Source of the DNA: Cocos nucifera | Taxonomy: Eukaryota > Streptophyta > Magnoliopsida > Arecales > Arecaceae | Assembly (NCBI GenBank): GCA_006176705.1 | Contig: QRFJ01005780.1 | Span: forward strand, 1 to 64,000 | Direction of reading: 5' to 3' | Length of the DNA stretch: 64,000 nt | Part shown: piece after piece, positions 35,062-48,180 of the stretch | Position numbering within the stretch: the stretch's first letter is position 1 | Layout of the letters: each line of letters begins with the position of its first letter | Position numbers and translations under genes: made by a program | Notes under the pieces: model-generated | Seen by the model: the letters and a program-made list of their open reading frames with translations, nothing else | Databases searched by the model: none | What the model was told of the DNA's origin: nothing

Positions 35062-37814
35062 TGAAAAAAATAGTGCAGAATTTACCATGCTACTTTTAAA
35101 AAATATTTCAAAAATAGCAATGATGCAGTAAAAAATAATTAATCTAATTAATTATCTACTAATCATATCAGATTATTTAATCCTACACATTAGGATCTAA
35201 ACATAATATGCATGCATACATCAATAGATCTGAAAATAAAATTATGTAATAAACTATTTACTATATCTACTGTTCAAAATATAATATCTTTTTGCGGATA
35301 GTTGATCATCATAATCTGAGTCTACCAAATAATGCTCTAGTATCATATCATAGCCACATATATGTCTGGCCTCTACGGTTGGTCCACATGGAGCTCCTGA
35401 TCCCGATCAGTCCCACTAGAGTGTTAGCTCCTCATCGAAGCCTTCGATGGATGATCACGATCAATCCAATTGATTATATATTTTCTTATTTTTTAGATAT
35501 TCTAAAAAATTAAAACATAAATATTGGAGGATGATGAAGATGTGTTTCAAATTTGGTGCCAATCCGATGCTCACAGCACTCGATCTCTCCACCCAAACCT
35601 AGATTCCTAAATCTATGATTTCACTCAGCCCAAAAACCCTGACATACTAAAAATCCTATCATGCCCTCTCTGTGTGAAGTTTTTTTTATAAAATAAGTTT
35701 TTATAAAAAGATAACTTTTAGATCTATAATCTCTATTTAGATTATATCTAAAAATAGGATATCTTTAGAGGTGAAAATCATAAGAGAATGGAGGCATAAA
35801 GGAAAAAAAAAGTGCTATAGGATCCTGTTCACCTTCATTCCAAGATTTTTTTTGTCTAGAACTGATGCCCAAACACTCTAAAATTTTTACCACATGATGC
35901 TAACCCCTTCTACTACATCCACAAAAATTTTAATATTTTATTTATATGAATACCATAGGAAAACTATATAGAAAATGATAAGAGTCGAGTGGTTGAGAGG
36001 TTTTAACCACTTACTTGATTTCAAAAATCAAATAAGCCTCTTATCCTTATCCAATGCTCCCTCCCTTGTGTTTAACATACAGAAGAACTCTCCTTCTACA
36101 TGCATATTTTTATTTCTCAAAAAATATTTGACAAACAAAAGGGAGGGCATGGGAAGCAGAGTAGAAAAGTCAAAAATGATGGACACATGGGAGAATTTGA
36201 ATTCAAACTTTATTTGACTTGGTCCTAATTGGTTTCAACCAAACTAATTAATTTAGATCTAATTAAATCAAGTTAAATCCAACCAAATTAAGCTTAGCCT
36301 AATTTAATAAAATTTTAATTAAATTAAAAATTAATTAGATCTACGTCCTGATCAAATCAAGGTTAAAACTCCCATAGCTATTAGATCATCTCATGACCTG
36401 ATCGAATCAAATCCAATCAAATCAAATTCAATCAAAATTGATCGAATCTTCATCACTCAATCAAATTGAGCTAATCAGTAATTAAATTACTAATTAATCT
36501 TTTAAAAAATATTTGAGTCCAAATAGAATGGGTTACTGGGCAATAGAGTCCTATCAATATGAAACTCTTGAAGAGTCCTAAATCAATGGGACTCTTGAAC
36601 CCAGTATCCCAAACGAATCAAACTTATGATCATAGAGTCTCAGACTAGTAAAACTCTTGATCAAAGAGTCTCAGATAAGTAAGACTCAAAGTTTCAGTCC
36701 AATAGGACTCTTGGTCACAGTTCTAGTCCAGTGGGACTCTTGACCATAATGTCCTAGATTATCATGACTCATGATTAGAGAGTCCTAGATAAGTAGGACT
36801 CAGAGTTCTATTCTAGTAGAACTCTTAGTCACAGAGTTTCAATCTAGTGAAACTCTTAACCATAGAGTCTCAGACCAATGAAACTTCTGATCAAGTAGGA
36901 ACTCCTAATGTGTGTGACCCCATAGGTCTGAACCTAAGTTGGTAGCACAGAAATTAATTTCTATACTAATCGAAGTGACCATCTAGCAATGATATTCAAT
37001 ATTCGGATAGGTCGAATAATCGTAATTGCAATATTCAAAATCTATGCGAATATGATTATCATATAATTTATCCTTATGATCTCTATGTAATAGATGACTC
37101 AGAATTAGACTGTCAATCCTAAAAATACATCCATATCATATCTAAAAAGTAATTAGTCCCGTGACTCCTCACTAAGACTATCCTGATCAAGATTTTACTA
37201 AATTAAAATATAATTGAACATAGTTTCTAAAATCAAGAGTGATCAATCCCATCTTGATACACACACCGACTTCACAAGTACTGGACTGTGCCCAAAAACT
37301 TTCCATCACTGAATTAAAAATTCAGATAGTCCGATACCAAAATACAGTGAGTTGCTTGAAATTCACCATGATGATCTTAGATCGGAGGGACATTTATATT
37401 CATATTCTATTGAAGTTAATCTTGATAGGAGAAAAGCCCTATAGTTGATCATGTTCAGTGCAGATATCCATACATCTCACTTGCATGTCATATCAGTATC
37501 TCAACACTCCTTGGTTATGAGGACAACCAATCTATATGGCACACAACGATCTATACTTGATAAACATTATCGTCTTAAGTAACAACGTATCATTTAGTTG
37601 TAAACTATTTGAGGACTAAATGATAAATTCTTCTTTACCAAATCTAGATAGTCCTAAGGACTTCATCACAATATAGGAGTTTATTAGAAGACAACAGAAT
37701 TTATGATAAAAAATATCAAAATAATTTTTATTAATTTATAATTTATATATAATTATAAATATATGGTCCAACCATCAATAGACTGACGATTGGCTTTGAA
37801 ACACATTTTCAACA
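35062..37814 (-). repeat. 3' LTR of copia element B
   Basis: Starts TGAAAAAAATAGTGC and ends ATTTTCAACA on the plus strand. It contains a long array of ACTCTTGA/AGAGTCC words (36530-36900). ORFs inside are not credible. Confidence 0.85.
36530..36900. repeat. GACTCTTG/AGAGTC array in LTR of element B (left copy)
   Basis: Roughly eight to ten imperfect units (AGTAGGACTCTTGATCACAG type, about 25 or 45-50 bp apart). ACTCTTGAAGAGTCCT gives local inverted repeats. The same array is at 55490-55850 in the other LTR, so it predates insertion. Confidence 0.75.
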
Positions 37815-37829
37815 ATCTTTCACTTAGAC

Positions 37830-39600
37830 TAAAGTCAATCGGTGCAATATCTAATACCTATCTTTGACTTAAAGTCATCGAACTTCTTCACTGTAATAGC
37901 TTTAGTGAATGGATCGACCAAATTCTTCTTTTTGTCGATCTTCTGAAGGTCGACGTCATCTTGATCCACAATCTCTCGGATAAGATGGTAGCAGTGTAGA
38001 ATATGCTTCATCCGCTGGTGTGCCTTTGATTCCTTCGCCTAAGCAATGGCTCCAGAGCTATCGCAATAGAACAAAATTGGACCATCAAGGGAGGATGCTA
38101 CTCTGAGCTCAGTGATGAATTTTCTTAGCCACACTGCTTTTTTGATAATATCTGATGCAACGACATACTCCACTTCATAAACTGAATCGATCATAGTGTA
38201 CTGCTTGAAACTCTTCCAGCAGATGGCCCCACTATCAAGGATAAATATGTATCCTGACACACTCTTACTATCACCATGATCGGAATGAAAACTGAAATTT
38301 GTGAACTCCAAAAATTTTAAGTCCGATTCACCATATACAAGCCACTGATCCTTAGTATTTCTTAAATACTTTAGGATGGTTTTAACAACCTTCCAGTGAT
38401 TCTTTCCTAGATTAGATTGGTATCTACTCAGTACAACTAGTGAGTATGCCACATCTGATCGTGTACATATCATGGCGTATATTATAGAACCCACTGCTAA
38501 AGCATATGATATTCTATTCATATGCTCTCTGTCTAGAGGTGTTGTTGGACAATCCCTCTTCTATTCATATGCTCTCTGTCTAAAGGTGTTGTTGGACAAT
38601 CCCTCTTTGAAAAAAAAATTTCATGGCCTATCAGTAGATAGCCTTTCTTGAAATTTTTCATGCTGAACCATTTCAGCACAGTATCAATGTACGTAGACTG
38701 GGACAATCCAAGCAACCTTTTAGATTTATTTCTATAGATCTTCATTCCTAGGATGTAGGAAGCTTCTCCCAGATCTTTTATGGAGAACTATGATAACAGC
38801 CAGATTTTTATTTCTTGTAATACAGGGACATCATTTTCGATTAAGAGAATGTCATCTACATATAATACTAGAAATACTATTGCTGGACCATTAGCCCATT
38901 TGTATATGCAGGGCTCTTCTTCATTCTTAACGAAGCCATACATTTTGATTGTTCTATCAAATCATATGTTTCAGCTCTGAGATGCCTGCTTTAGTCCATA
39001 AATGGACCTCTAAAGCTTACACATTTTAGACTCATCTATGAACATAAAACCTTCATATTGTATTATACACACCTCTTCATCCAGCTCTCCATTCAGAAAA
39101 GCTATTTTTACATCCATCTGTCAGATTTCATAGTTCAAATGGATAGCTATGGCAAGCATTATCCGAATGAATTTGAGTATTGCCACAGAAAAGAATGTCT
39201 CATCATAGTCAATACCATAACGTTGACGATACTCCTTGGCAATCAGATGGACTTTATAGATCTTCATTTTTTCATCTGTGCCTCTTTTTTTTTGAATATC
39301 CACTTACACCCTATGGGTTTTATCCCTTTGGATGGATCAACCAATATCCATACATCATTGACCTTCATGAATTCCATCTTGGATTTCATGGCCTCAAGCT
39401 ATTTTTCAGAGTCGGATCTCTGCATTGCATCCATATAGGTGATTGGGTCCTGATCGTTCTCATTGAGTTTGATAGGATCCCCATTTTGGATCAGAAAACC
39501 ATAGTATCTATTCGATTGATGTGGTACTCTATTAGATCTCCTTAAAGATGCTTCTATAATGAATTCTAGGTCTGATCTAATCTGATCCAGCTCAAGTTCA
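37830..39600 (-). pseudogene. Element B reverse transcriptase and RNase H, decayed
   Basis: Minus-strand blocks: KVHLIAKEYRQRYGIDYDETF and QMDVKIAFLNG (RT fingers and palm), IYGLKQAS, then FLVLYVDDILLI with the catalytic YVDD intact (about 38835-38875). These are followed by FSIKDLGEASYILGMKIYR and, after the duplication, the RNase H region: CTRSDVAYSLVVLSRYQSN, SGYIFILDSGAICWKSFKQ, YEVEYVVAS and LFYCDSSGA (38521-38039). The tail runs on past a TAG near 38040 to about 37830. Stops mostly replace Trp, Gln or Arg. Confidence 0.85.
38514..38607. repeat. 47-bp tandem duplication inside element B polymerase
   Basis: 38514-38560 and 38561-38607 match except for one base (TCTAGAGG against TCTAAAGG). 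Since 47 is not a multiple of three, it shifts the frame between the reverse transcriptase and RNase H parts. Confidence 0.9.
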
Positions 39601-39626
39601 ACAATTTATTTTCATTCTTCCACCTA

Positions 39627-40646
39627 TCATACTTCATCAAGTTCGATCTTGGAGGCATTAGTTTCTTCACCAAGAAACTTCTTTTCTAAAAAGACTGCCT
39701 TAAGACTGATAAATATTTTTTGCTCATCAGTAAGATAGAAGTAGTATTCTTTGATTTCTTTTGGATAACCTATAAAACTACACTTATCAGACCTAGGTCC
39801 AAGCTTGTTTGTCATCAAATATTTGACGTAGGTCGGACACCATCAAATCCTAAGGTGTGAAAGCATTGGCTTACGCCATGTCCATATTTCATATGATATT
39901 TTATTAACAGATTTATTCGAAATCCTATTTAGAATGTAACAAGCTGACTCGAGCACATATCCCCATAGGAAGATCGGCAAACCAGCAAACCCCATCATGG
40001 ATCGAACCATGTCCAATAGGATCCGATTTCTCTTTTCAGACACACCATTATGTTGTGGTACTCCATGAGGGATCCATTGAGAGAGAATCCCGTTCTCCCC
40101 AAAATATATCAAAAACTCATTGAAAAGATACTCACCCCCTCGATCAGACCGAAGAGTTTTAATACTCTTCTTAGTTTACTTTTCTACCTTATTTCAAAAT
40201 AGTTTGAACATTTCAAACGACTCCAACTTATGCTTCATTAAATAGACATACCCATACCTCGATAGGTCATCTGTGAAGGTTATAAAGTAGAAATATCCAC
40301 CTCTGGCACTTAAGCTCATGGGTCTACATACATCCGAATGTACTAAACTCAAGAGTTCAGTGGCTCGTTCATCTTTTTCAGTAAAAAATGACTTGATCAT
40401 CTTACCAAGAAGACAGGACTCATAGATCGAAAGTGACTCACAATCACTAACCTCAAGAATTTCTTCTTGAGCTAACCTATTAATTCTATTCTTGTTAATA
40501 TGACCTAGCCTATAGTGCCAAAGGTAAACATCAAACACATCATTAATTCTAAGATGTTTACTGGAGGATTGAACCACGTTAACAGGCATAGAAAGTAAAT
40601 AAATTTTGTTATTCAATTGTCCAATCAAAATTGTAACACCATTCAA
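39627..40646 (-). pseudogene. Element B integrase, decayed
   Basis: Minus strand: the zinc-binding region HYRLGHINKNRI, then SIYESCLLGKM, where the first cysteine of the CxxC pair is Tyr. The catalytic core has LVHSDVCRPM, FITFTDDLSRYGYVYL, a stop near 40190, LRSDRGGEY, and PQHNGVSEKRNR with the catalytic Glu. The C-terminal part has CSFIGYPKEIKEYYFY (39818 onward). Frame breaks lie near 40190 and 39840. Confidence 0.85.
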
Positions 40647-40769
40647 AATGATATTTCAAAAAAATTTTTTTATTCATATTTCAAAACCATTCATGGCCAA
40701 AAGATCTACAGAAATGACATTCAATAACAAAGTTCTACAATAATGACATTCATTAATAATAATTTTATT

Positions 40770-41912
40770 TTAATTGATTACAAGGTTTATGATTTCTAAA
40801 GCTAGAATTGGAACTTGTCTTCTATCTCCAACGTTCAGGAATCTCTCACCTTGATCAAATCTCCTACTGACCTGCAATCCCTGCATAGAATTACAAATAT
40901 GATAAGGGCTTCCAATATCTAATACCCAGACAGTAGAATCAAATAAGAAAAAATTATAAGGTGTTATCATATAATTACTTTGCCCAATAACCACTTGCTT
41001 CTTCCTCAGCCTATTCAGATCTAGGAAGATAATGTACAGAGAATAGTTTCTCTCTCAATGCTCTTGCTTCTTACAGAAGAAGCACTCTACCTGACTCTGA
41101 TCGAGCTTGCGCTTCTTGGTCTGATCCTGCACAGTCGTCCTAGCATGCGGCCGCACCTTCTTTTTTTTCTTCTTCTTGTTCTTCTTTTCTTTCTTAAAGG
41201 GTCGATGACCAAAAGAAGACCCTCTCACTACATTCACCATCTTCTTATGGAGTTGGTGATCATTCTCAAAGTTCTACAGCAACCCCAATAAGCTATGATA
41301 GTTTACTGCAAGCTTTATCATTCTAAAATGAGTTAGGAAGGAAAGAAAGGACCTCGACAAAGAATTAAGGATCGCATCCTTATCGAGCTGCTCATGCAGG
41401 AGAAAGCCCAACTTCCTAAGACGCTCAATTATCTCGATCATGTACAATACATGATCAATGACTGAGGCTCCATCCCTCATTCGAGCGTTGAAAATGATAT
41501 AACTTATTTTATGCCTTTCAACATCATCCGACATGCCAAAAGAGTCATTCAATATTTGAAGCATCTCCTATGGCTGGGTATTTTCAAACCTGTGACTGAA
41601 CTCATCATTTATTGCCGTCAGCATTATACATCGAATGGTTGTGCAGTCATTGAGCCACTTCAGATAAGTATCTCGGATCGCTTTCCTAGCATTCGGAGCT
41701 GACTCCTTAGGTGCTCGATCCGTTACCATATAAAAAATCCACTCATGCTTCAGGATGATTTTCAACTTACAATACCAGCTAACGTAGTTGGGTCCCATTA
41801 ATTTATCATGGTCTAACAATGATCGGAGTGATAGATTAGTGGCCATATCTGTATAAAAAGAAAAACTAAATCTAATTAGTATATGAATTATTAATCCTAA
41901 AGACTTGGACAT
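40770..41912 (-). pseudogene. Element B gag and protease, decayed
   Basis: Gag starts at MATNLSLRSLLDHDK (about 41846). Blocks include LMGPNYVSWYCKLKIILKH, a TAG after FENTQP, IERLRKLGFLLHEQL and AILNSLSRSF. A lysine-rich basic tract (41200-41160) precedes VECFFCKKQEH, the start of a zinc knuckle cut by TGA. The protease region (40994-40770) has WVLDIGSPYHICN, where copia proteases usually show DSG or DTG, so the active site may be altered. Confidence 0.8.
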
Positions 41913-42046
41913 CAGTCTATAGGTCCTTTCACTATTTTATACGAATTGGTAGTCTTTTCCTCCAATTCGAAGAATTACTTTAATTTCTTAGTGGATACTA
42001 GAATCCACATAGATTACATATGAGCCCAACTTTGGTTGGTCAATCC

Positions 42047-44328
42047 TGTTAGATATGTGTGCCCTAGAAGTCAGAATTGACTGACACTTATAATACACTT
42101 CTAATGGCAAAATTATAATTTTGACTATAAATAATAAAATAGATTATTTTCTATCACATATGTATATTTAGTATCTGTGATACATCCCTTGAGTTAATGA
42201 TAATGATTATTCATATTTTTAAGAGTTGAAAATTTAAGACATGAATTTTTATTTATTAACTCATAAAATGCTCCTGACCGTAGGATCGTCATGAGGATGG
42301 TGATTGATCTAGAAGGTTAGTGTATAATCACTTCTTCATAGTAGATGAGTCTTGAGTCTACGGTGTAGAGATATTAGAGTGAGAGTATAGGTACTCATTA
42401 GAGAATGAGTGCACTAAGTGTGACCACCTCGAGTAGTCATAAGAAAGTCTACTTTCTTATCGATGACTGACTCAAAGCTGCAGTGGTGTATCTGATTCTT
42501 TGATCTGAGGTGCATCGGCAGTTCACCTTGAGGGTGTTATAGTTTGACTACACCATGACTCGGTCTCCTAGCCATTCAAAATTTTGAGGTATTTGTTGGC
42601 TATAGCATGTTCATTGTAAGAATTGAATTACACCAAGATGAAATCTATCTACCTTGATGGATAAAGAGCAGCCCTATGATGATCATGAGAATCAAGTTCA
42701 TAAGCCCATGGCCATAGTAGAGTAAAATAATAGAAAGAGTTTCTATTAAGATTTTCACATTGGACTTAAATCGAATGATTAATCATATGACAGAAATTAG
42801 GATTTGATGAGTTCACCTTAACCCTAATCTGATCAGGGCTCAAGATAGAAGAACTTAATCAAACAGATAGCTGCACAAAGAGGTTCATTTTCAGTTTTGA
42901 TGGGTTGCCACCATATACTGCTAGATATCAATGGTAGATTTTGGCAGCAATTAAAATGATTTAGATGATCAATTATCCTAGTTGTTTGAATCAAAAGAGT
43001 TCTGATCCATCGAAAGGAGTTTCGATGATATCAATGATGGAGATTACGACATATCCCATTATCATACAGAATTAAACCTAACTGGATCACACAAACAAGA
43101 ATTCAGATCTGGATATCATCAATTGGACTAATCCAGTTCAATTGAATTAAGTTAGATTTAATTAGGTATAAGCAAATCATGCTAGCATACGACTGAGCCT
43201 AACGTTCTTCTTCTATTATCATTAAAAGTTATCTCGACTGAGCCAAATATATTTGTACTCACTTAGGTACCTTTATCTGGTCTGACTAAAATTTATCTAG
43301 GTTAGAAAAAGATTATCTTAATTTATGAGATAAATTTGAGATAACATCTGTCATTTTTCATCACCTGCTAATTCTTGTCCTTTAACTTTGGTCAAACGTT
43401 GACCTTTGACCCTTGGACATCTGCCCATGTGTCATGCATCCATAGGAGAGATTTATTGACCAAGTTCACCTACCATTTGGTAGACAGATAGAGGGTGCAC
43501 ACCTAGGATGGCGTGCACCCCATGTGGATAAACACTGGAGTCCCATACGGATGGGACTCCAGGTTGCTTCTTGGATTCAAACTAGCTGACCCTTACCTAT
43601 AGACTTTGATCAGTCTAAGGCACCATCTATGGATGAATCTATAGGGCTCTCATCTGATTGGATTAGGTGATATCATCCCATCAATCAGATTTAGATCTGA
43701 TTATACGAAGCAATGCGATTGGTCGGGATGATGCAGCACTGCATGGCGCAGTAGGATCTATAAATAAACCCTATCTGCACCCAACCTAAAGAAGAGTTTC
43801 TCTTAGCCCACACCCCAAGGCTGCCCCTCTTCCTCCATGTCATCTTTTGATCCTCTCTCTCCTCTCCACGTCCAAGGAAGTTGGGCTTCAGTTTGGTGCG
43901 ATCCAGACAAGAAAAGGCTGACGAGAAAGAAAGAAGGCAGCACTGCTGCAGAGACGACTGCTGATTTTCAGAAGGAGTTTTGAAGATCCTCCAAATCAGA
44001 TCTAAATCTAATTTTTGAAGATGTGATAAAGAAGAAGAAGATTTTTAGATCTAACATGAGTGGATACCAGTAAAGGTCAGGTGCTTGCATGGTTAGATCC
44101 AGAACCTCAGGCAATCAGCAGGATCATCAAAGGGTAATCAGATTATCCAAAATAAGATAACATTAATTTAGATTTAATTTAATTTAATTTTTTTATTTAT
44201 TAGATCATAAAATTAAATTTAAAAAATATCAGATCTGATTTGGATCTAAGAAATTTTTTTTAAAATATGTCTCTCGATCCAATCAGATTTGAATGAACCT
44301 AATCCGAAAAATCTATTTTTCTCCTTCA
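42047..44328 (+). repeat. 5' LTR of copia element A
   Basis: A TATA box CTATAAATAAACC (about 43757) puts the transcript start near 43790; a C-rich leader follows. It ends TCCTTCA two bases before the primer-binding site. Confidence 0.9.
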
Positions 44329-44330
44329 AC

Positions 44331-44342
44331 TGGTATCAGAGC
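44331..44342 (+). other. Primer-binding site of element A
   Basis: TGGTATCAGAGC, complementary to the 3' end of plant initiator methionine tRNA, two bases after the LTR. Confidence 0.95.
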
Positions 44343-46164
44343 CAGGTTGCATAAAATCTATTTAGATCTGATTTAATCTGATAAATTAATAATTTTAAAT
44401 ATCACATGAGATATGATTAGATCTTAAATTAAAAAAATAAAAAATTAAAATTAATTAATTTAGATCTAAAATGTATGAGATATATAACTAGACTAGGAAT
44501 AGAATTATTCTATGTGTAGTCTAGTATAATCATAATTTTTATTTGATCAATTATAATTTTAAAATCTATTTATTTACTATTTTTTGATCTTATAAATATT
44601 ATAATTAGATCTAAAAATAGAAAATAAATTAAGTTTAATTTATTCATATAAGATATGATAGTTGCATATTTAGACTAGTTGTAAAATAGTTCTACAAAAG
44701 GTCTAGATTAAATTTTATTTGATGTGATCAAATTTAAATTTAATTTTTTAGATAATTATGAGATAATTTATATCTAAAAAATATGCATGATATGATGTAT
44801 GCAAAAATATGTTTTAGTTAGATCAATTTTTATATGAGATATATGCTTAGATCTAATTAGTTTTGTAGATTAGTTGTATTTCTGATTAAGGCGTTCCCCT
44901 TAACCATCCGATCATAAGAACAAAGTAGGATTTAAAGATCCTCTCCTTCCATTCGATGGGATATTCTTATGATGTGTAGAGATGCTGCGCGTTCGTCCTT
45001 AATCAAAAATTAAAAATTTATTTTCTGCAAAATCCTAGATCCTGAAATCCTAGGATCTTATTTACATATTTTGCTTATGAATCCTAAACTTAATTAAGAA
45101 TTAAGATTTTAAAATATTAATTAGATCTAAAATTAAAAATTTTAGATCTAAGACATATTCATAATATTAGGTTCGGGCTTAGATAGCTCAATTAGGTCTA
45201 GCGGTTGATCAAACCGAATCAAGAGTTGGTTAGATGAGATCAATACTGCTAAAATTGATCAGTCTAATAGGATTAAGTCTGGATCAAGATCGAGTCACGT
45301 GAGTGATCGATCAAGCTAAGATCTAATTAGGCTCAATGATTAGAGTCTGGATTGTAGGCTAATCCAATTGATTCTGGCTCAATAATTTAGTGTTTAAGAT
45401 AAGTTTGGTAGATACGATCGACTAATTTTTAATTGAGAGCTACTCAACTCGAATGCATTCTTGTCGAGTTAATAGCATATCCCTTCTATCGGTCTCACTT
45501 ACCTGACCATGTTTGTTGGCTCAATTCTGATCTGAGGTGGTCAATAATCCAAGCTAAGCCATGCCACTAGGTTAGTCATAATGGTTATGACTATGTCAAG
45601 TCTAGTTTAATGAGACCTAAATCAAATCTCTCTAAAAAAATATTAAGTCTAAGATCTTCCACCATTATAGATGTGCGGGCCCTTTTCGAGGTTGATTATT
45701 CTCGACTGATTACAGTGGCTCAGTTGCATCGAAAAGACGGCAATCATGTCTATTAGGCATTGGATGCTACTGGCTGAAGGATGGATTGGGCTCAATATTT
45801 TGGATACAGTGAGAGACTCAATTAGGAATCCAATCTATGCAAATGGTGGGTCTGACTTAACTAAGGAGTGGATCAATATTTTGGACAGATGAGATTCATG
45901 AATTAGAGATCAAGTTTGGGTGCATCATGATTAGAGAATCATTGAACAAGAGTTGTTCACTCATTGGCTAACCCATCACCAATAACTGTTAGGTGAGGTG
46001 ATGAGTCAGTTGGTGGAACCGCACCATCCACTAGAAATCAGTAATCTTAAAGATTTTCGCATCTCTACAGAGGGAGTATAGGGATTCGAGAAAATAGTGA
46101 AAGCTAATTTATTTAAAAATAAAATTCATAAATAAATTGGTTAAGTTTTAATTATAATATCTAA
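44343..46164 (+). other. Untranslated leader of element A
   Basis: 1.8 kb without coding signal. The first half is AT-rich; the second half has many in-frame stops on both strands. The usual dimerisation and packaging region would lie here. Confidence 0.6.
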
Positions 46165-47469
46165 CTAAAAATGTTGACTCTCTACAGAAAAATATCTGCA
46201 TCCAATCCACTAGCACGTATTCTGGACACCCATAGACTAACCGAATCAAATTACAAGGATTGACTCTAGAACTTTAAAATCATTTTGGATTTTGAGAAGT
46301 TAACTCATGTATTAGATCAGGACCCTCCCATCTTACCAACTCGTCCATCCATAGAGTAGAAAGCATCTCTAAAAAAATGGATGGATGAAGATAACAAGGC
46401 TAGATACTACATGTTGGACTCAATATCTAATGAACTTCAGCGCCAACATAAAGATATCAGGACTGCTCGTCAAATGTTGGCTTACCTATAGGAGATGTTT
46501 GGTGAACAGAGTCGCACAGCCAAGTATCAAGTCACTAAATAATTTTTCAAGGCTAAGATGCATGATGGGCAGTTAGTCCAAGATCATTGTCTGATGATGA
46601 TCAAGAATTTGGAAGAGCTTGAGAAGCTCGAAGTGAGGTTGGACTTGGATCTGTAGAATGATATAATTCTGCAATCCTTGACTAATGCATATGGACAGTT
46701 TATCATGAACTATCATATGCATAAACTTCAAAATTCTTTCACTGAACTTATGAACATGCTGGTCATCGCTGAACTTTTCATGAAAGGTTCTAAAAGCTTA
46801 GTACTTGCAAAGGAACGAACTTCTTCCAAAAGAAAATTTTTTGAAAAGAAGAAGAAGTCTGCGAAAAAGTAGAAGGTGGAAGGAGGAAAGAAGAAAAAGG
46901 CAGAGCTGAAGAAGAAGACCACTGACAAAAAAAAATATTTTCATTGCAACAATGACGGCCATTGAAAGTGAAACTGCCCTACTTACCTAGCTATCCTAAA
47001 GAAGGAGGTAGATCTTTCTAGAGGTATGCTCGTTATTGAGTCTAACATTATGATTTCTTCTACATCCAGTTGGGTGCTTGACTCAGATTCTAGTGCTCAC
47101 TTGTGCACTTCTATGCAGAGTTTTGAAGATAGTAGGAGGCTGAGGGATGGTGAGATGATCCTATACATCAAAAATAGAATAAGAGTTACTATCATGATCG
47201 TGAAAATATACCCTCTTCGACTATCATCTGGTTTAGACTTAGTATTAAAAGACTGTTATTATGTGGTTGCAGTAAGCAAAAATTTTATTTTTGTTTCTTG
47301 CTTTGCATTAGAAGGCTATGTAATTAGTTTTCTTAAGGACCATTTTAACATTCTTTATGAAAGAAATAAAATTGCAAGTAGTTTTCTTATTAACGATCTT
47401 TATCAGTTACATGTTGATGTATCTATTTTTAATTTCGAGCAAAATGTGAATGCCATAAAATCAAAATGA
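46165..47469 (+). pseudogene. Element A gag and protease, decayed
   Basis: Gag begins MLTLYRKISASNPLARIL (46170 region). Conserved pieces are IILDFEKLTHVLDQDPP, KWMDEDNKARYYML, a TAG before EMFGEQSRTAKYQ, and FMKGSKSLVLAKE. A lysine-rich tract is followed by a zinc knuckle read as YFHCNNDGH with TGA codons where Trp and Arg would stand and Tyr for the first Cys (46936-46980). The protease region (47026-47469) has WVLDSDSSAHLC in place of the usual DSGAS form, so the catalytic triad is damaged. Confidence 0.85.
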
Positions 47470-48180
47470 GCTAGGGATAGTCCAAATGATAGGTATCTAT
47501 GGCACCTAAAAATAGGTCATATAGCAGAAGATAGGATTAACAAATTAAAGAAAATTGGGCTATTGAGTCCGTTGACTTTCGAGTCATATCCAATTTATGA
47601 ATCCTATCTTCATGGCAAAATGATTAGGCTCCCTTTTATAGGACAAGGGGAAGGGGCCACAGATCTTCTTGTCCTAGTACATACTGATGTGTGCGGCCCA
47701 TTTGATGTACCGACTAGAGGCAATCTAGTCTACTTCATAACCTTTACCGATGATTTATCTAGGTATGGATATGTGTATCTTATGAGATACAAATCTGAAG
47801 CGTTTGAAAAGTTCAAAGAATTCAGACATAAAGTAGAAAAGCAAACTGAAAAATCCATTAAGATTCTTCGATCAGATCGAGGAGGTGAATATCTTGGTTC
47901 AAAATTTCTAGACTATTTCAAGAAAAATGACATAATCTCTCAATGGACTTCATCAGAAATACCTCAACTCAACGGAGTTTCAGAATGGAGGAACTGGATC
48001 CTATTAGATATGGTCCGATCTATGATGAGCTTCACAGACCTCCCTGATTTTTTTTGGAGATACTGTTTGTTAACTACAATATACTTACTGAACAGAATTC
48101 TTTCTAAAAATGTTCCACCATATGAGATATGGCATAGTAAAAAATTAAGTCTGAGTCATCTTAAAATTTAGAGTTGTCTG
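47470..48180 (+). pseudogene. Element A integrase, decayed
   Basis: After a TGA at 47467: LWHLKIGHIAEDRINKL (zinc-binding His pair), then YPIYESYLHGKM, where both cysteines of CxxC have become Tyr. The catalytic core has LVHTDVCGPF, FITFTDDLSRYGYVYL, LRSDRGGEYLGSKF and PQLNGVSEWRN with the final Glu retained. It ends near a stop at 48169. Confidence 0.85.
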
